Shown: positions 25,621-39,855, numbered from the stretch's first letter. The stretch is 64,000 nucleotides of DNA from Vespa crabro (GCF_910589235.1 NC_060960.1:10910119-10974118), one strand, 5' to 3'. The notes: generated from the letters alone by a model not told the origin. Made by a program: numbers and translations.

Positions 25621-26166
25621 ATAACGGGGGGAGGGGAAATACAACCTGTATATATGCATACTCGCGTATACGTACACGTATATACACCGTATATACACCG
25701 AAGGTAAATTCAATTATAATGGCGTCAAACGGCGTACCATGTTTGGATGATTTTGTTATTACCATTCGTATCTGAAACGTATCATATCGTATCTCTTACA
25801 ATCGTATAATCTTTTTTGTATGATGGAAGAAGAAAGAGAAAAGAAAAGAAAAAAAGAAAGGAAACATAAAAAAAAAAAAAAGAAATAAAAAAGAAAGAAA
25901 GAAAAGAAAAGAAAAGAAAATAAATATAAAATAAAGCGTATCAGAAATGATTCTATTATGGCGTCGTCTACACGTACCTTACTTACACGAATAGCATCCG
26001 TACAATACGGCTCTTGCTAATGCCACAATGAAAAAAAAAAAGTCGGTAAAAGATTGTCGGTCGTGCTGGCACTTTTATACCGATTTTACATTTACTGCGT
26101 CACGACTCTAGAATAGTCGTGTTAATGTGTCTTCGTAACTAGTTTATTTGTTTGAAAAAGATAAAG

Positions 26167-26167
26167 A

Positions 26168-26220
<53 letters not shown>

Positions 26221-26446
26221 GGAGAGAGAAAGAGAGACGGAGAAAGAAAAAGGGAGGTTTAATCACGTAGAAACGCATTAAGTGGCTTAACGAACTCACC
26301 CTATGTCCTCATGCAGGAAAAAAAAATGAAAATACCGAATATTGCAAATGTTAGGGGAATCTGCGGAATACGAAATATCGTGATATAAAGCAAAGGAGAT
26401 ATTTATTTTAATTAATTGATTAAATTGTGAAGGGGGAAAAATTATT

Positions 26447-26489
<43 letters not shown>
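26167..26489. repeat. Two (GA)n arrays
   Basis: GA arrays at 26167-26230 and 26451-26489, separated by AT-rich DNA. Confidence 0.9.
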
Positions 26490-26492
<3 letters not shown>

Positions 26493-28076
26493 AGAGTGAA
26501 AGACGAAAATTGATCGAAATGCAATCCGCATTTCCAATATGGCTACAATAACGTCGATACCGGTTCATACTTTCAATCCAATTTCATACTTCCGCCTTTT
26601 CCATTTTTCGTCAACGAAAACGTTACGTCCTCGTTCTCCTCATCGTCATCGTCGCCCTCAACGTCGTGACGATTCTCTTTCTATTACTTCTTCTTCTTCT
26701 TTCTTTTTTTCTTTCTCTTCTTCTCTTTTTCTTCTTCTTCTTCTTACTCGTTTCTTTTTTCTTGTTTTTTTTTCTTTTTTGTAGTATTTTTCTTCTTTTT
26801 CTTTCCTTTTTTGTTTCTTTTTTCTTTTTTTTTTCTTTTTTTTTTTTTCTTCTTTTTTTTATTTTCTTTTCCTTCTACGCATTCGCGGTGTTCGTGGGGG
26901 CCGCGAGGTGAGCCGCACAAGGTCACGTGGACTTCGTCCGCCATTGAACGAATGTACTTTACGTAGAAGGGAGACGTCACCGCAAGACCCAAGAGATTCG
27001 CGCGATACTCGCGACAATTTTCTTCTTAACAAGGCCAATATGATTCCTTCGTACGACAATTTTACGAAAGAAAGAAGAAAAAAAAAAGAAAAGAAAAAAG
27101 AAAGATGGGGAAAAAAATCTTATTGTTCGTTTAAACAACATGATCTATATAGATACTGGCTAAATTGATTGATTCGGAAAGATTCACTTTTTATTCCTTT
27201 TTTTTTCTTTTTTTTTTTCTTTTCATTTATTTATTATTTATCTATATTGGATAAGTCGAATTGATCAATTCTGTCGGCCTAATGTAATTAATGGGGAAAC
27301 GTTAAAATTATTTTTTTATTTTTCCTCTCTTTCTCTCCCTCCCTCTCTCTATCTTTTTTCTCTGTTCCTTCCGAAAATCAATGTTTCCGGCTATCTAACT
27401 TAAGTTGGTAGTGATAAAGTCGGTTATATGGCTTCCATCAGGTAATCCGAGGGAGTTGGTGTAAGGAATCACAAGAGTGTATCTGGATAGTGATATAGGA
27501 TACACCAAAGCAATGGTTATACAGTTACCATGCGGTTTTTATTCGCTTCTTATCAAAGACATTTGAATATATTTGCATTTTTTGAAATTGAAATACATTG
27601 TTAGATAGACATATTGATAATCGTATAAATTAAGATAGGAGATATTACGATAAATAATATTTTACATACATCTATATTATTTTCAATTTGATCAATGGAA
27701 ATCTTTAAAAGTTACATTTATTAAAGTATATATTTAATAAAACATAGGAGAGCTCTGTATTACCGATAGATAAAACTTTAAAGTTTGCTACATTTTATCC
27801 TAGAGAGCGGACTTATATTCGTAAGAGACAATTTGCAAAATTTCAAAAGCCGCGCAAAAACGTACGAGAGAAAAGTATCAGTTGATCGAATCCATGAGAA
27901 TATTAAAGAGAGAAAAAAAAAACGAGAAACATTTTACGATTAATCGGATTTTATTAAACGAATACTTCGTCGAATAACATTTTGATTTTATCCAAATTTG
28001 TATGATACATAATTCTAATAATTGAAAAGGAAATATTTGAGATGAAACGTATCGTTAAAAAAAATTATTTATTTTG

Positions 28077-28114
<38 letters not shown>

Positions 28115-29428
28115 TCTGAAAAAAATAAAATGGAACAAATTAAAAATATTCTTATGAAATTCAATCGTAACTTTTATTTTCTATGAGAAAATTACCAATA
28201 ATTTTGAAAACAATAGCTTACGTCAGCGACAGTCGACTCATTTGATTTTCAAGTATTCAAGTCATCATAGCTTAACCTTTTTGTCTTTCAATTCGTTTTG
28301 TTAGTCTTTATATACATATATACTAATCTATAGATCTAAATATATGTTTGGCTTTTAGAAATAATATATAAATTCATTCGTTGCTCCTTGTTTCATAATT
28401 GCTTATTTCATGAAAACATTCGAGAACAATTCTTTAAATTCCTTTTCTTTTTTAATTATATTTTTGATATATAAGCTTTATCTTTTTGACAAAAAAAAAA
28501 AATCATCTCCAGAAAAATACTGTCTCTATAAAAATACAGTTTAGAAATTAAAAAGATAGTACGAAAGATCTTTTTCGTAATTTGAAAAAGTGCACTTTTT
28601 GTTTAAAACGAGAACTCGTTCATTAAAATCCGTCAAGAATTGCGCCCGAATTTTTGGATTCGCATAAACGATATTTTCCACAATTTTCACAGCAACACGT
28701 TTGATCGGTGGTTTTAATCATATGGTTAAATTTATTGTAGAATGTTTTTGTTAGCTTCGAAATCAAGTCTTGGAATACTTTAGTTTGAAGTGTTCAACGA
28801 ACTCGATTCAGAGAAAGAGGTGTAATACAGAAGTTATTTCGATCCGAAAACATTTTGGAACTGTCTTAATATTTATTTCTTAAACTTATGCGTCAGAGTG
28901 AGATAGAGAGAGAAAGAGAAAGAGAGAGAAAATTATATACATTTAGGAACGATCAACAATTTCAGGTTAAACAAAATTATATAGATATAGTAAATTTATT
29001 TGCGTAAAAATTCAATGATCCGAAAATTATTTTCAATTTAATTCTTTTCTCTCTTTGTTTTCTTCTTTTTTTTCTTTTTTTTTTTTGACAAAGAAATAAT
29101 CGATCAATTATCCAATCGTAACATATTTTTCTAAGGATTATTGACATTTTCGTTTACAACAAACATTCTGTATATTGAAGTTTTTATTTTTTTTTTTATA
29201 TAGAGAACGAAAAGCATGTACGATGAAGTAAGAAAACGCGGAACAAATTTCCAACGTTTGTAAAGATCTATGAAGATTAAGTCGAATGATGATAATGAAC
29301 TAGTCAACGTAGTGACTCTTTAAATATACGCGGAGAATGATTAATATTCTTGGTCGAGCGTAAAATAAATATTAAAAATTTACGTCGAAGTTTAAACATT
29401 TTTCAAAAATGTTGTTAATGGTTAAGTT

Positions 29429-29598
29429 ATAAACAAGTCACAAATAAATGGATTTTTGTGCTTTACCGAGATTACAACTTCGGTCTATAAGAGAAAATAT
29501 AATTATTCCATATATATATATAAATGATTACGTTTATAAACTGGTCACAAATGATCGGGTTCTTCTAGCTGCACCGAGATTATAAATTCATTCTAAAA
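29429..29598 (+). repeat. Diverged direct repeat, two copies of about 63 bp
   Basis: Copies at 29429-29491 and 29536-29598 share ATAAAC, GTCACAAAT, a central G(A/G)(T/G)TTTT-like block and ACCGAGATTA, 107 bp apart. No coding potential. Confidence 0.6.
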
Positions 29599-29768
29599 AA
29601 AAGAAAAAGGAAAAAAGACGCAAGAATGAAAAATGTGATTATTGAAAATATACTTGTGGTATGCTCGATGATAATCAAGGTTTTTTCCTGAATGCGGGAA
29701 TTTTTTTTCCTTCTTGATACCACAGCAACCATTTGAATACTTTGAAAGTATTGATTCTTACAATTGAT

Positions 29769-29770
<2 letters not shown>

Positions 29771-29844
<74 letters not shown>

Positions 29845-29845
29845 C
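29771..29845. repeat. (GA)n microsatellite
   Basis: One of the longest GA arrays in the window, with a single AA interruption near 29825. Confidence 0.95.
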
Positions 29846-30906
29846 GAGAAAGAGAGAAAACAAAGAAACGTAGTTAAAAAGACAACGTAAAAAAGGATTT
29901 AACATAAAAAATCTAGATGAACGCTCAAACGTGTGACGTGGGTGGAAAGTGCGCGTGACATTTTATGAAAACATAGTGGGAGATCTTTTATTTGACGTCT
30001 TATAAAATTAATAATGCTAGCGTATGCTATATACATACGTAATATATACTAGATGAGTCAATTGGAAGCACTGAATATTTTGATTACTTTTTATCTTTTG
30101 ATAAAATCAAATTTCTGTATGTTTCTCTTAAAATGAAGAAGAAAAAAAAAAGAAAAAAAAAAGGAAAAAAAAGAAAAATAAATACAAAGAAAAAAATAAA
30201 GAAAGATAAGAAATATGTTACGTTTCTAGAAAAGGATAGGTTATAAAGTTGAAGGGACGATACTATATTCGATTTAAAAATTTTAACAAAAATCTAAGAG
30301 AAAATGGTGTTATTTTAATATATATCTTTCGTAAGATTAATATATATTATATATCTCATGAATGATTGAACTTATCAAAGAGATTTCAAGGAAAGTGATC
30401 AGTTTCTTTCCAATCGTGGAAACGTTAACTACGCGAAATCATATTCTTTATCGCGTTGTCGCTCATAATCATTAAGAAAAATTCTCAAAGCGAATGTTTG
30501 CGAATAATTTATAAAAGTTTAATGGAAATTTAAAAAAGAATCGAAATATTATAATATTTTGTGTTTATTTTTTACGAAGGATTCTCATTAATTGTATTGT
30601 TTAATCGTACTTAAAAATGAATCGTGAAATTCGTTGTACACGTGTCGTCTTCCTATCTTCGAACGATATATTCGATTTATAGAACGCACAGTTTTATTGA
30701 TCTTCGTCATGTTTCTCAAACGAAAACGAAATGTCAATGTGTCTCTGAAGAAAAAATTAATATGTAATTGATCGTTTAAATACACGATAACTATTTATTC
30801 TTTCTTGCATCTTAACAGATAATATTTTTAATTAATACGATGATTGATATGATTCGTCTGTGAGATTTGACTGTGTCCATGTTTCTGTGTGCGAGCGTAT
30901 ATATAT

Positions 30907-30941
<35 letters not shown>

Positions 30942-31479
30942 CATATAGAATAGGTCTGTGTTAAATTATTATCGTAGAGGCGTATATATAAGAGATTACT
31001 TGACCAACAAATAGCTCCTTTTTCAAAATATATATATATGTATATAATGATTTAGTTTTGTTATTGAAGCGTTTATGTTCAATAAGGAAAAAAACATTAA
31101 TAAGAAAAATGGCGTGTTCATACGGAAATAGCACACGCTGATAATCTCTGTGATAGTATCACAACGTGGTTGGAACTATACCAAGAAAGAAAAAGAAAAG
31201 GACACCATAGATGACAAGATAAAACGTATATACCTAGGCACGTCGATTAACTTGAATGAAAAATATTAAAAGATTAGGAATATACCGATTTATGACTAGA
31301 CGACTAATAATAGTCTTCGCTTTTCATCGTTGAACGTACGCTAACTCTTTCAGGAAGTTTTCTTTAAATTAATCGTCTAATTGTATGATCTTTTCCAACT
31401 ACCAGTGAATATTTTGATAAGAAAACGAAATTCGACGATTATCAAGCTACAAGTTTGACGAAAACATTTCTACGGAATT

Positions 31480-34095
31480 ATGCATAATTCATCGTATTCG
31501 TTGGTGCCGTTAATTATAAGACTCCTTTTAATATCGAGATTGATTATCGTCGAAGGTTTATTGCCCGTTATTCATTCTATTACATTGGTACGTTAATTTT
31601 TATTTTATTGGAAAAATTTCTATTCAATGCCAGATAGGTATATGGAATGAATAGTATGTAGTATCTATATACGTTATCGAACCGATGACTTCGATTTTCT
31701 TCGCAGTTCTACGTGTATCGCGAGCCTAAGAATGAAATTTTAATTACTAAATTGCTATTGATTTACATAAGTACATTCTCGTAGATAACACTTTTCAATA
31801 TTTTCGAGACCTTTATATTCGTTTGAAATGATTTTTATTTTCTGTTTTTTTTTTTCTCTTTTTCCTTTTTTTTTTCTCTTTTCCTCTTCTTTCACAGAAG
31901 AACGAGATTATTATACCAAAAGAATACCAAAATCTACCTTTGATAGCGAAATGTTGTTCGATGGATCAAATTTTAATTCGAAATAAAGATCAAAGTCCAA
32001 AATGTGTCCCTTCGAACTATTATTCGGTCTCATCGTTCTCACCGCTTTTTTGCAAATTCAATTCGTCTGGTACTTGGTCTTTGGGCGAAGAAGCTAATCG
32101 TTTTGTTGCACTCATTGGTTATCCTTGTCGTTATGAAAGGTAAACTTTTTTTCTTTTTTCTTTATTTAAATAAGCAAACGATTCATTCGTTCTACGTAAT
32201 AAATCAATAAATTTTAATTATCATTTCCTTTGCTTGTTCGATTATATTAATAATCAACAGAAAAGAAAAGATATAAACATGTCGCAAATGATTTTAAGCG
32301 AAACATTATATGGTGTACTTCTAAAAATTTATCTACGTAAATTATATCATAATATTTATAAGAATTTTCCGGAGATAAATTTTTCATCATTGTAAAGACA
32401 ATTTCCGACGAAATAGAGTTTTACATCGGGATATATGATAGATCAGACGTATTAAATTTTTAAATCTTAAATATTTAATAATTTGAAGTTGATTGTTAAT
32501 CATTTGAATATATTGTTTCAGTTTCGACATAAATACGGAAAATGATACGTATTATCTTTTACGAAATGGCTCGATATATTTTCCTTTATATGAGCATTCC
32601 ATGCTAATGCCTGGTATAAATTATTGCATGGATGTAACACCAACGTTAAATCTTGTTACTGTGGTGTGCTCTTCTATAGGTAAATAATGTGAAAACGTCC
32701 AATTAAAAATAAATATCCTAACATTGTAAAATTGTCAAGGATATAAAAAAAAATGCACGTTTCGATTTATTTATTTATTTATTTATTTATTTTCTTTTCT
32801 TATTTTTTTTTTTTTTTTTTCGTTTTTTTTTCTTCCAGATAGTAAAATATTGATGGCAGGCACACAGATAATTTGTTATGCCTGCGGACTTATAATAGCT
32901 GTATCATTTCTAATCCTGACCATAGTAGCTTATTCGATAACGCCTAAATTAAGAGACGTCTATGGTAAAATACTTCATCACTATTGCGGATGTCTCGCAT
33001 TAGCATTTATTATTTTAGCGATTACACAACTCGGTGGTGTACATTGGACGAGTGATACGTGCATGGCCATTGGTACGTTTAGAAAATGATCAATTTTAAA
33101 TTATAGTTAGATCGGGATTTCACAAAGGGATCGAGAGTCGAACGATGTTGTTCCAGTAATTAACTTGGATTCATAAGTTATTGCTCTATTTTTTCCCATT
33201 TTGGAGTAATACGATATAATCTCTCTCTCTCTCTCTCTTTCTATCTTATTTATAATTAATTTATTAAACGATCGATTTTTACAGCCTTCGTCGTACAATT
33301 CTCGTTCGTCGCATGTTATTTCTGGTTGAACGTGATGTGTATCGAGACATGGTCGTTAATACAAAATCACGTTCATCATGATGCCTATCAAAGAATAAAA
33401 CCTAATGTACTCTTTTTTTATTACTCGATATGGGCTTGGGGATCTTCGGGCATTCTTATTCTTGTATCACTAATAATGGATCTAAATCCGACGATACCGA
33501 CGATATATATAAAGCCAAACTTCATTAGCGAAAACGACAGCTGTTGGTTTAAACGTAAGTTCTTTTTTAATTATTTATTAAATAATAATTCATAAAGATA
33601 TTTTATAACGATTAAAAATATTTCTTATATATACATACGTATGTCATTTCAGCGGACAGTAAAACTATGCCATACTTTTTCGTTCCAATTGGATTTCTCT
33701 TGCTAATCAATTTAATATTCTTTATCCTAACGGGAATTACGATAAGCCGATATCAAAAAGATCTGGCACTTAGACGATTAATCATAAATCAAGAATCCGT
33801 ACGGCAAGAACAAATGGTATTTTATAATTTGAAGAAAACATTTATGATCTGCATAGTATTATTTCTCTTTATGACCTTAACTTGGGCCTTGGAATTGATA
33901 TCTTGGTGGACCAATATTTATTTCTTCGATTGGTTAACTTTGGATCTAGTGAATATATTGCATGGTGTTTTTATATTCAGCCTTTTCGTACTTCGTCAAC
34001 CGATTAGAGGTTTAATTTGGTTTAGGATAAAAGAATTTCGTAATTTCGATAAAAAATCGATAATTTCGATTCCAATCACTAATCAATATTCCTAA
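31480..34095 (+). CDS. Methuselah-like G-protein coupled receptor, copy 1
   Basis: Six exons give 484 residues: 31480-31587, 31898-32139, 32522-32679, 32839-33072, 33285-33554 and 33653-34095. All introns are GT-AG, phases 0, 2, 1, 1, 1, and the summed length is a multiple of three. Exon 1 encodes a signal peptide (hydrophobic LVPLIIRLLLI). Exons 2-3 encode a cysteine-containing ectodomain with AKCC near its start and KCVPSN, as in Mth-like 1-type receptors, and with possible N-glycosylation sites. Exons 4-6 encode seven membrane helices of the secretin/methuselah class (helices 1-2 in exon 4, 3-4 in exon 5, 5-7 in exon 6), with NVMCIETW in helix 3 and a short cytoplasmic tail. Methuselah-family receptors act at the plasma membrane, and ligands are known for only a few. 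The next gene is its tandem paralogue. Which Mth-like subtype this is cannot be decided by eye. Confidence 0.87.
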
Positions 34096-36718
34096 TTTTA
34101 ATCTTCTTACAGTTACAAATGAACGATAAGATTTGTTAAACGATTAAACGATAATATGACGGTAACATGTATGAAGATTATTTGTTAAATATGCTTAATC
34201 ATTGATTTTATTCAATTGTAATATGCATAAGGTTTAAATTTAAAACAATTAATTAGATATAATATGTATTAATATAATTTGAAATTCTATTATACAGGTG
34301 AATTAATAGAGAAAAGGTTAGATCTTCAACGAATAATCTCAAATTTGTCGACATGCATATGATAGATTTTTATAAGAATTAATTGATTTATTTATATTAT
34401 TTAATAGAAAGAAATACGTCGTAATAATGGCTTCTAACTTTCGATGTGTGTAGTTTGTATAAAAAAAAAAAAAGAAAAAAAAAATACACACACACATCGG
34501 CAAAATATAATATGAATATATAATGTAAAGAAAATGTAAATTCCTATTTCTTGAAAATTATTGAGTTTTACGTATATCTGTTATCTTAGAAGAAATTATG
34601 AATTGAATTTTATAACATAATACGTGAGAAGATTCTTTTCATAAAAGTAAGATTAAAAAAAAAAAAAAGAAAACAAGAAAAAAGAGAAAAAGAACATTCT
34701 AACATTATCAATAGCTTAGTGAATAACACTTCGTTAAAAAAAAAAATTATTTAATCATACCGCATAAAATTCTTTTGATTAATTCTAATGATTAATCTCA
34801 ATTAAATTTTTTTTGAACACATATTATAATACGCTAATATATTCTAATATACTCGTCTATAATTTAAAATTAAAACTCTCGAATCAATCATATTCATTGC
34901 ATTCATATTCCAGTGAGTTGACACTGGGTAATATTAAAATGATTAAAAAAATGTTAATTAAAAGTTGTTTCTCTTTATTAATAATAATAAAAAAAAAAAA
35001 AGTAAATCAAATGAATTAAATTTTAATATAAAAAATAAATAACGTTAGCGTTTGAATTTTTATCGTATATTTATTCAATAAAATCTCAAATGGAAACATT
35101 TTTCAAAAATAGAATAGACAGGATTACTATGAACCACTTACTTACGTTGTTCTTAGTATATTTCAGCTCATTGCTTTATTATAGTTAAAGCATAATTACT
35201 TGCATAAATCTTCAAAATGAAAGCAAACGTCGATGGTGATCGTAAAGAGAAAGAATAATAGAAAAGGTTTGTAAATTTTGAAATGAAACGACGGCAAACT
35301 TAATATTGTATCATCTTAGAAAGTCTATGTGTAGGTATCTCTTTTTGTATACGTAGAAACGATCTCGAGCACTAAACGATAAAACCTTGAGAGTCTTGAG
35401 GAGTCTGACCAGTGCCTTCGCAGACGTGGATCCGCAAACTACATGAAATCGGTGTCTTTAACGTGTTCTGTGTCTGCGTCATCGGTTAATTCAATTTCGA
35501 TAGACCGGACGTATCTCTCATGAAAATACGTATTTGAATATAACGTGAGAAATGGTTACGATCGTGAAAGAAAGTGCGAATTATTACACCTACTTCCTAT
35601 ATTTATTTTTTACGATTGATCAAATTTATCAGAAACATACAAGAAAAGTCATTTGAAAATTAATACACGAATATCATAATCCAACACGTGTGTTATATTA
35701 GGTTTTTGTTATTTTTTTTTTTTTTGTTTTTTTTCTTTTTTCCTTTTTTTTTTTTCTTTTCCGAAAGACAGATTGAATCAATAGAACAGCTCCCTCGATC
35801 TCTATCGATTCATCTTCGTCCCGAATTCTTACTCACAGTCAAAGCAAACATTCCGGTAAAAAAAGAAAGAAAAAAATAAAAAGGAAAGAAGAAAGGAAAA
35901 AAGAGAAAAGAAGAAAAAAAGCGAAATCTGAAAGGCACGTGTATTTCGTGGCTTACTATATACACTCGACAGACTTTTTTTCGATTTGTTACGACAGCTT
36001 ACGTGATCAAGAAAAGAAATAGCAGAATTTCCAAGTCATTGGCCATTCATTCATTCCTATTCTCTCTTTCATCTCTAGGAATAACGTTCTCTGAATTTGA
36101 TATTCTAAGAAGATTGCCCACGCCGAATTTTTCGAGATACCGGAAAGATGAAGTCATTAATTTGCACTTTATAAACGTACTTTTCAACGTCGAACGAGTC
36201 AGATAATATCGAGAACTCGAATGTATCTGATTGGTAAGTTTGTCCGCGTGCATCGAAAAGGTGTGTGTTAAATTATTGTCGAAGATATAAGAAAAGGTAT
36301 AACTAAACGAAGAACTTTAGCTCGTCCATTGAAAGCGTCGTAATCAAGAATAATTCAATGGAATATATGTCCATTAATATATCCATTTGAAAATCTAATA
36401 TAACTGACATTAATATGTATTACTGATAGTCCAGTGAAGAAAATGTCAAGGTGAAACGGAAGATACCGAAGAATAAGAAAAAAAATCGACGAAAGAAACA
36501 CGAAACGAGTCGATTGTTGATTGTAAGAAAAAAAAAAAAAAAAAAAAAAGGAAAAGAAAAATTGTTTGAACAATATGTCAGTCATTCATAAACGACAAAT
36601 GGTCTTCTTAAGATTTATTAATGCCAATCGTCCGAAAGGTGAACGAATTTCTCTTTGAGTGTATTTCTTAATAGAAAAAAAAAAAAAAAAGAAGAAAGAT
36701 AGAGAAAAGAAATTCGAC
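34096..36718. other. Intergenic region between the two receptor genes
   Basis: AT-rich DNA with poly-A and poly-T tracts (35710-35760, 35865-35920, 36525-36550, 36675-36695) and no supported exon. A somewhat less AT-rich piece at 35340-35540 may be regulatory. Confidence 0.5.
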
Positions 36719-39617
36719 ATGCATCGACTAAGCAATTCGAAAAGAAATTTGTGCAGTATTATGCACAACTTAACAACTTCGTTTTTACTCTTCGTGCTTA
36801 TGTCAAGACTAATTATCGTCGAGAGTATAATGCCTGTCATTCATTCTATATCATTGGTACGTTGATTTTTATTTCATTACAAAATTTTAACTCAATACTG
36901 AGTACATAAATTATGCGGTATATGTATGTTTGTGTATATATACAGTACGTAATCGCATAATAATTCTAAAGAGTTGAATCGATGAAATTCGATTTTTTTC
37001 ACAATTCTATATGCACCTTAACTTTAAATGAAATTTTTATCACGGAAATGTTATTGATTTACATTTGTTCTCGTAAAAATACTATCTACGTGAATTTTAA
37101 TTTATATCCCAATGAATTAATTATATTCATCGTAAAACTTTCTCAAATATTAATTTAAAATGTATTGTATTTCATTTTCTTTCATTCACAGCAAAATGAT
37201 ACGTCCATACCAGAAGATTATAAAGATCTACCATTAGTTGGAAAATGTTGTCCGACGAATCGAATATTAATTTTAAATAAAGATCAAAATAGGAAATGCA
37301 TTCCATCGAATACATCGGAATTAATATTCTCACCACCTTTTTATGAATATAATTCATCTGGTATTTGGCTACCAGGTAACGAACGTAAACGTTTCGTTGC
37401 GCTCGTTGGCGAACCTTGTCACACAAAGAGGTATTATTTTTTATTAACGATAAGAAAAACTTAATATTTTTCATTGTTTATCAATAAATAATAAAATAAT
37501 TCGATAAGTGTGAAATAAAATGAAAGATTAATATTTTCGATAAACGTGATGGATGTGTTTTCTAACGGGCATCACATTATTCGAAATGTGAAGAGAAAGA
37601 GGGGGGAGAAAGAGATAGAGAAAAGAAAAACGATCTTGATTATAAACGCGATGTTGCATGTAGGTTTTTTTTATGAAGAATATTATTTATCTATCGTTAA
37701 AAAAAAAAGAAAAAGAAAAAAAAAAGAAAAGAAAGAAAGAGAAAAGAAGAATTATTATTTCTTCGGGCTTATCAATGTTCGACCGGATCAAGTATCACCA
37801 AGTATCATCGTAATCAATTTCAACGTAGAGTTTATCATTGTATTCTTACGTAAACCTATCATATATTTTTTAACGATTCATTGGAATGTGCCGTGATCGT
37901 CTTCCAATCGATAAAACAATCATCGAATAAATATATTTGGGGTTTTTTTTATCGGTATACGAGGAAGAAGAATCGTTCGCATTAACTTCTCCGCGTTTAA
38001 CAATATCAAATTATTTTTATTGAGAAGCATTCTTTTTTTTTTTTTTTCTTTTATTTCTTTTCTTTTCTTTTTTGTTTCAGAGTCTTGGTAATCCAACAAA
38101 ACGATCAAGAAGAAGATCATTATCTTTTACTTAACGGTTCAATTTCTTTACCCGACTCTGTTCCTCGAATCCTCATGCCTGGCCAAGATTATTGCATGGA
38201 AATCACCCCAACGTTAGGTCTGATAATAGTGATGTGCTTTCCGAAAGGTATATAAATTGATAAACGTTCAACGAAACATGAACGTCATTGTTAAAATCTT
38301 CAAGACAATAAAAAAAAAAAAAAAAAAAAAAGAAAAAAATTACGCGTTACCGATTTCTCTTATTTTAGATAATAAAATATTAATGGCAGACGCTAGAATA
38401 ATATTTTATGCCTGTGGACTTTTAATATCCGTACCATTTTTAATACTCACCATAATAGCCTTTTCAATAACGCCCAGGTTGAGAGATATCTATGGAAAAA
38501 TACTTTGTCATTATTGTGGATGTCTCGCTTTAGCGTTCACCGGTTTAGCCATTACGCAACTTGGCGGTGTACATTGGGAAGGTCATACATGTATATGCAT
38601 AGGTAAGTTTAACAAAAAAAATCGATCAATTTGAAATTCTATCGATATTTCATTCTCTTTAAGGTATAACCGAACGAACGTAATAAGAATAATTAAATTG
38701 ATTATCAACTCATTGCTCTCCTTTTCCCATTTTGATGTAATATCATGCTCTATTATTTATAATTAATATATTAAACGAAAGATTCTTTTTTACAGCCTTC
38801 GTCATTGAATTCTCCTTCGTGGCATGTTATTTCTGGTTGAACGTAATGTGCATCGAGACATGGTTGTTAATAAGAAATCACGTTCATCATGTTGCCTACC
38901 AAAGAATAAAACCTAATGTACTCTTTTTTTATTACTCGATATGGGCTTGGGGATCTTCTGGTATTTTTATTCTTTTATCTATAATAATGGATCTCAACCC
39001 AACGATACCAATGATATACATAAAACCAAACGACATTAGCGAAAACGACAACTGTTGGTTTAAACGTAAGTTCTTTCAAGTGTCCATTAAATAATAATTC
39101 ATAACAATATTTTATAACAATTAAAAATCTTTCAACAATTAAATATATATATATTATTATAGCGGACATCAAGACGATGCCATTCTTTTTTGTGCCAGTT
39201 GGGTTGCTCTTACTAGTCAATTTAATATTTTTTATCTTAACGGGAACAACGATAAGACGATACCAAAAAGATCTATCGCTTAGACGATTAGCCAGAAATT
39301 TGGAATCCGATCGGCAAGACCAAAGGATGTTTCATAGTTTGAAGAGAACGTTTATAGTCTGCATAGTATTATATTCATTGATGAGTTTAACTTGGACCAT
39401 GGAATTGATATCATGGTTTACCGGTGGTAATCCCTTCGATTGGTCCGTCTACGATCTAGTGAATGCTTTACAAGGTCTTCTTGTTTTTGGTCTCTTTGTA
39501 CTTCGTAGACCAGCTAGAGACTTTATTTGGTATAGAATACAAAGATTTCGTGGTATCGATGTCGTTGAACCACAACCTGATACCGCTGTTTTTAGTTTAC
39601 TTACGGTCATAAATTAA
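36719..39617 (+). CDS. Methuselah-like G-protein coupled receptor, copy 2
   Basis: Six exons: 36719-36856, 37192-37430, 38081-38247, 38369-38602, 38796-39065 and 39163-39617, giving 500 residues from the first ATG, or 486 from the in-frame ATG at 36761. The second ATG aligns with the start of copy 1 (both begin MHN), so 36761 may be the true start. Intron phases (0, 2, 1, 1, 1) equal those of copy 1, and exons 4 and 5 have identical lengths in both (234 and 270 nt). The ectodomain keeps GKCCP and KCIPSN, but exon 3 differs strongly from copy 1. The seven-helix region is nearly collinear, and the C-terminal tail is a little longer. This is a tandem duplicate. The stronger change in the ectodomain suggests altered ligand recognition, which is inference. 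Confidence 0.87.
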
Positions 39618-39787
39618 AAGAAAAAAAAGAAAAAAAAAAAGAAAGAAAGAAATATAAAAAAAAAAGAAAATATCGCTGGCCCTCATAAATAAGTGATAAG
39701 TTGACCTTTATAAAGACTACATTTGGTATTACGTAATTGACAACTGTATTTGTGTCTCGTGTTTTATATTAAAACGATTAAATTTAA

Positions 39788-39789
<2 letters not shown>

Positions 39790-39855
<66 letters not shown>
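39790..39855. repeat. (TA)n microsatellite
   Basis: About 33 TA units in the 3' flank of receptor copy 2. Confidence 0.95.

Larger units (their letters stand above)
23123..31479. other. Intergenic or 5' region without supported genes
   Basis: The part next to the long exon (23250-24660) has moderate GC and could hold 5' exons or a promoter of the E93-like gene. An unassigned minus-strand open frame lies at 23656-23982. From there to about 27000 are GA/CT, AGCG, CAC/GCC and TTTC tracts, with a GC-rich island at 26880-27010. From 27100 to 31480 the DNA is very AT-rich, with one GA array (29771-29845) and one imperfect 63-bp duplication. I see no exon. Confidence 0.5.

Noticed and set aside
26539..26911. 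Plus-strand hydrophobic frame ending before GAG/GTGAGC
   Set aside because: Looked like a signal-peptide exon with a donor, but the hydrophobic part is TTC/TTT repeat sequence and no following exon was found.
37546..37896. 116-codon plus-strand frame between exons 2 and 3 of receptor copy 2
   Set aside because: It lies wholly inside the intron, is dominated by an AAAG tract and has no counterpart in copy 1.
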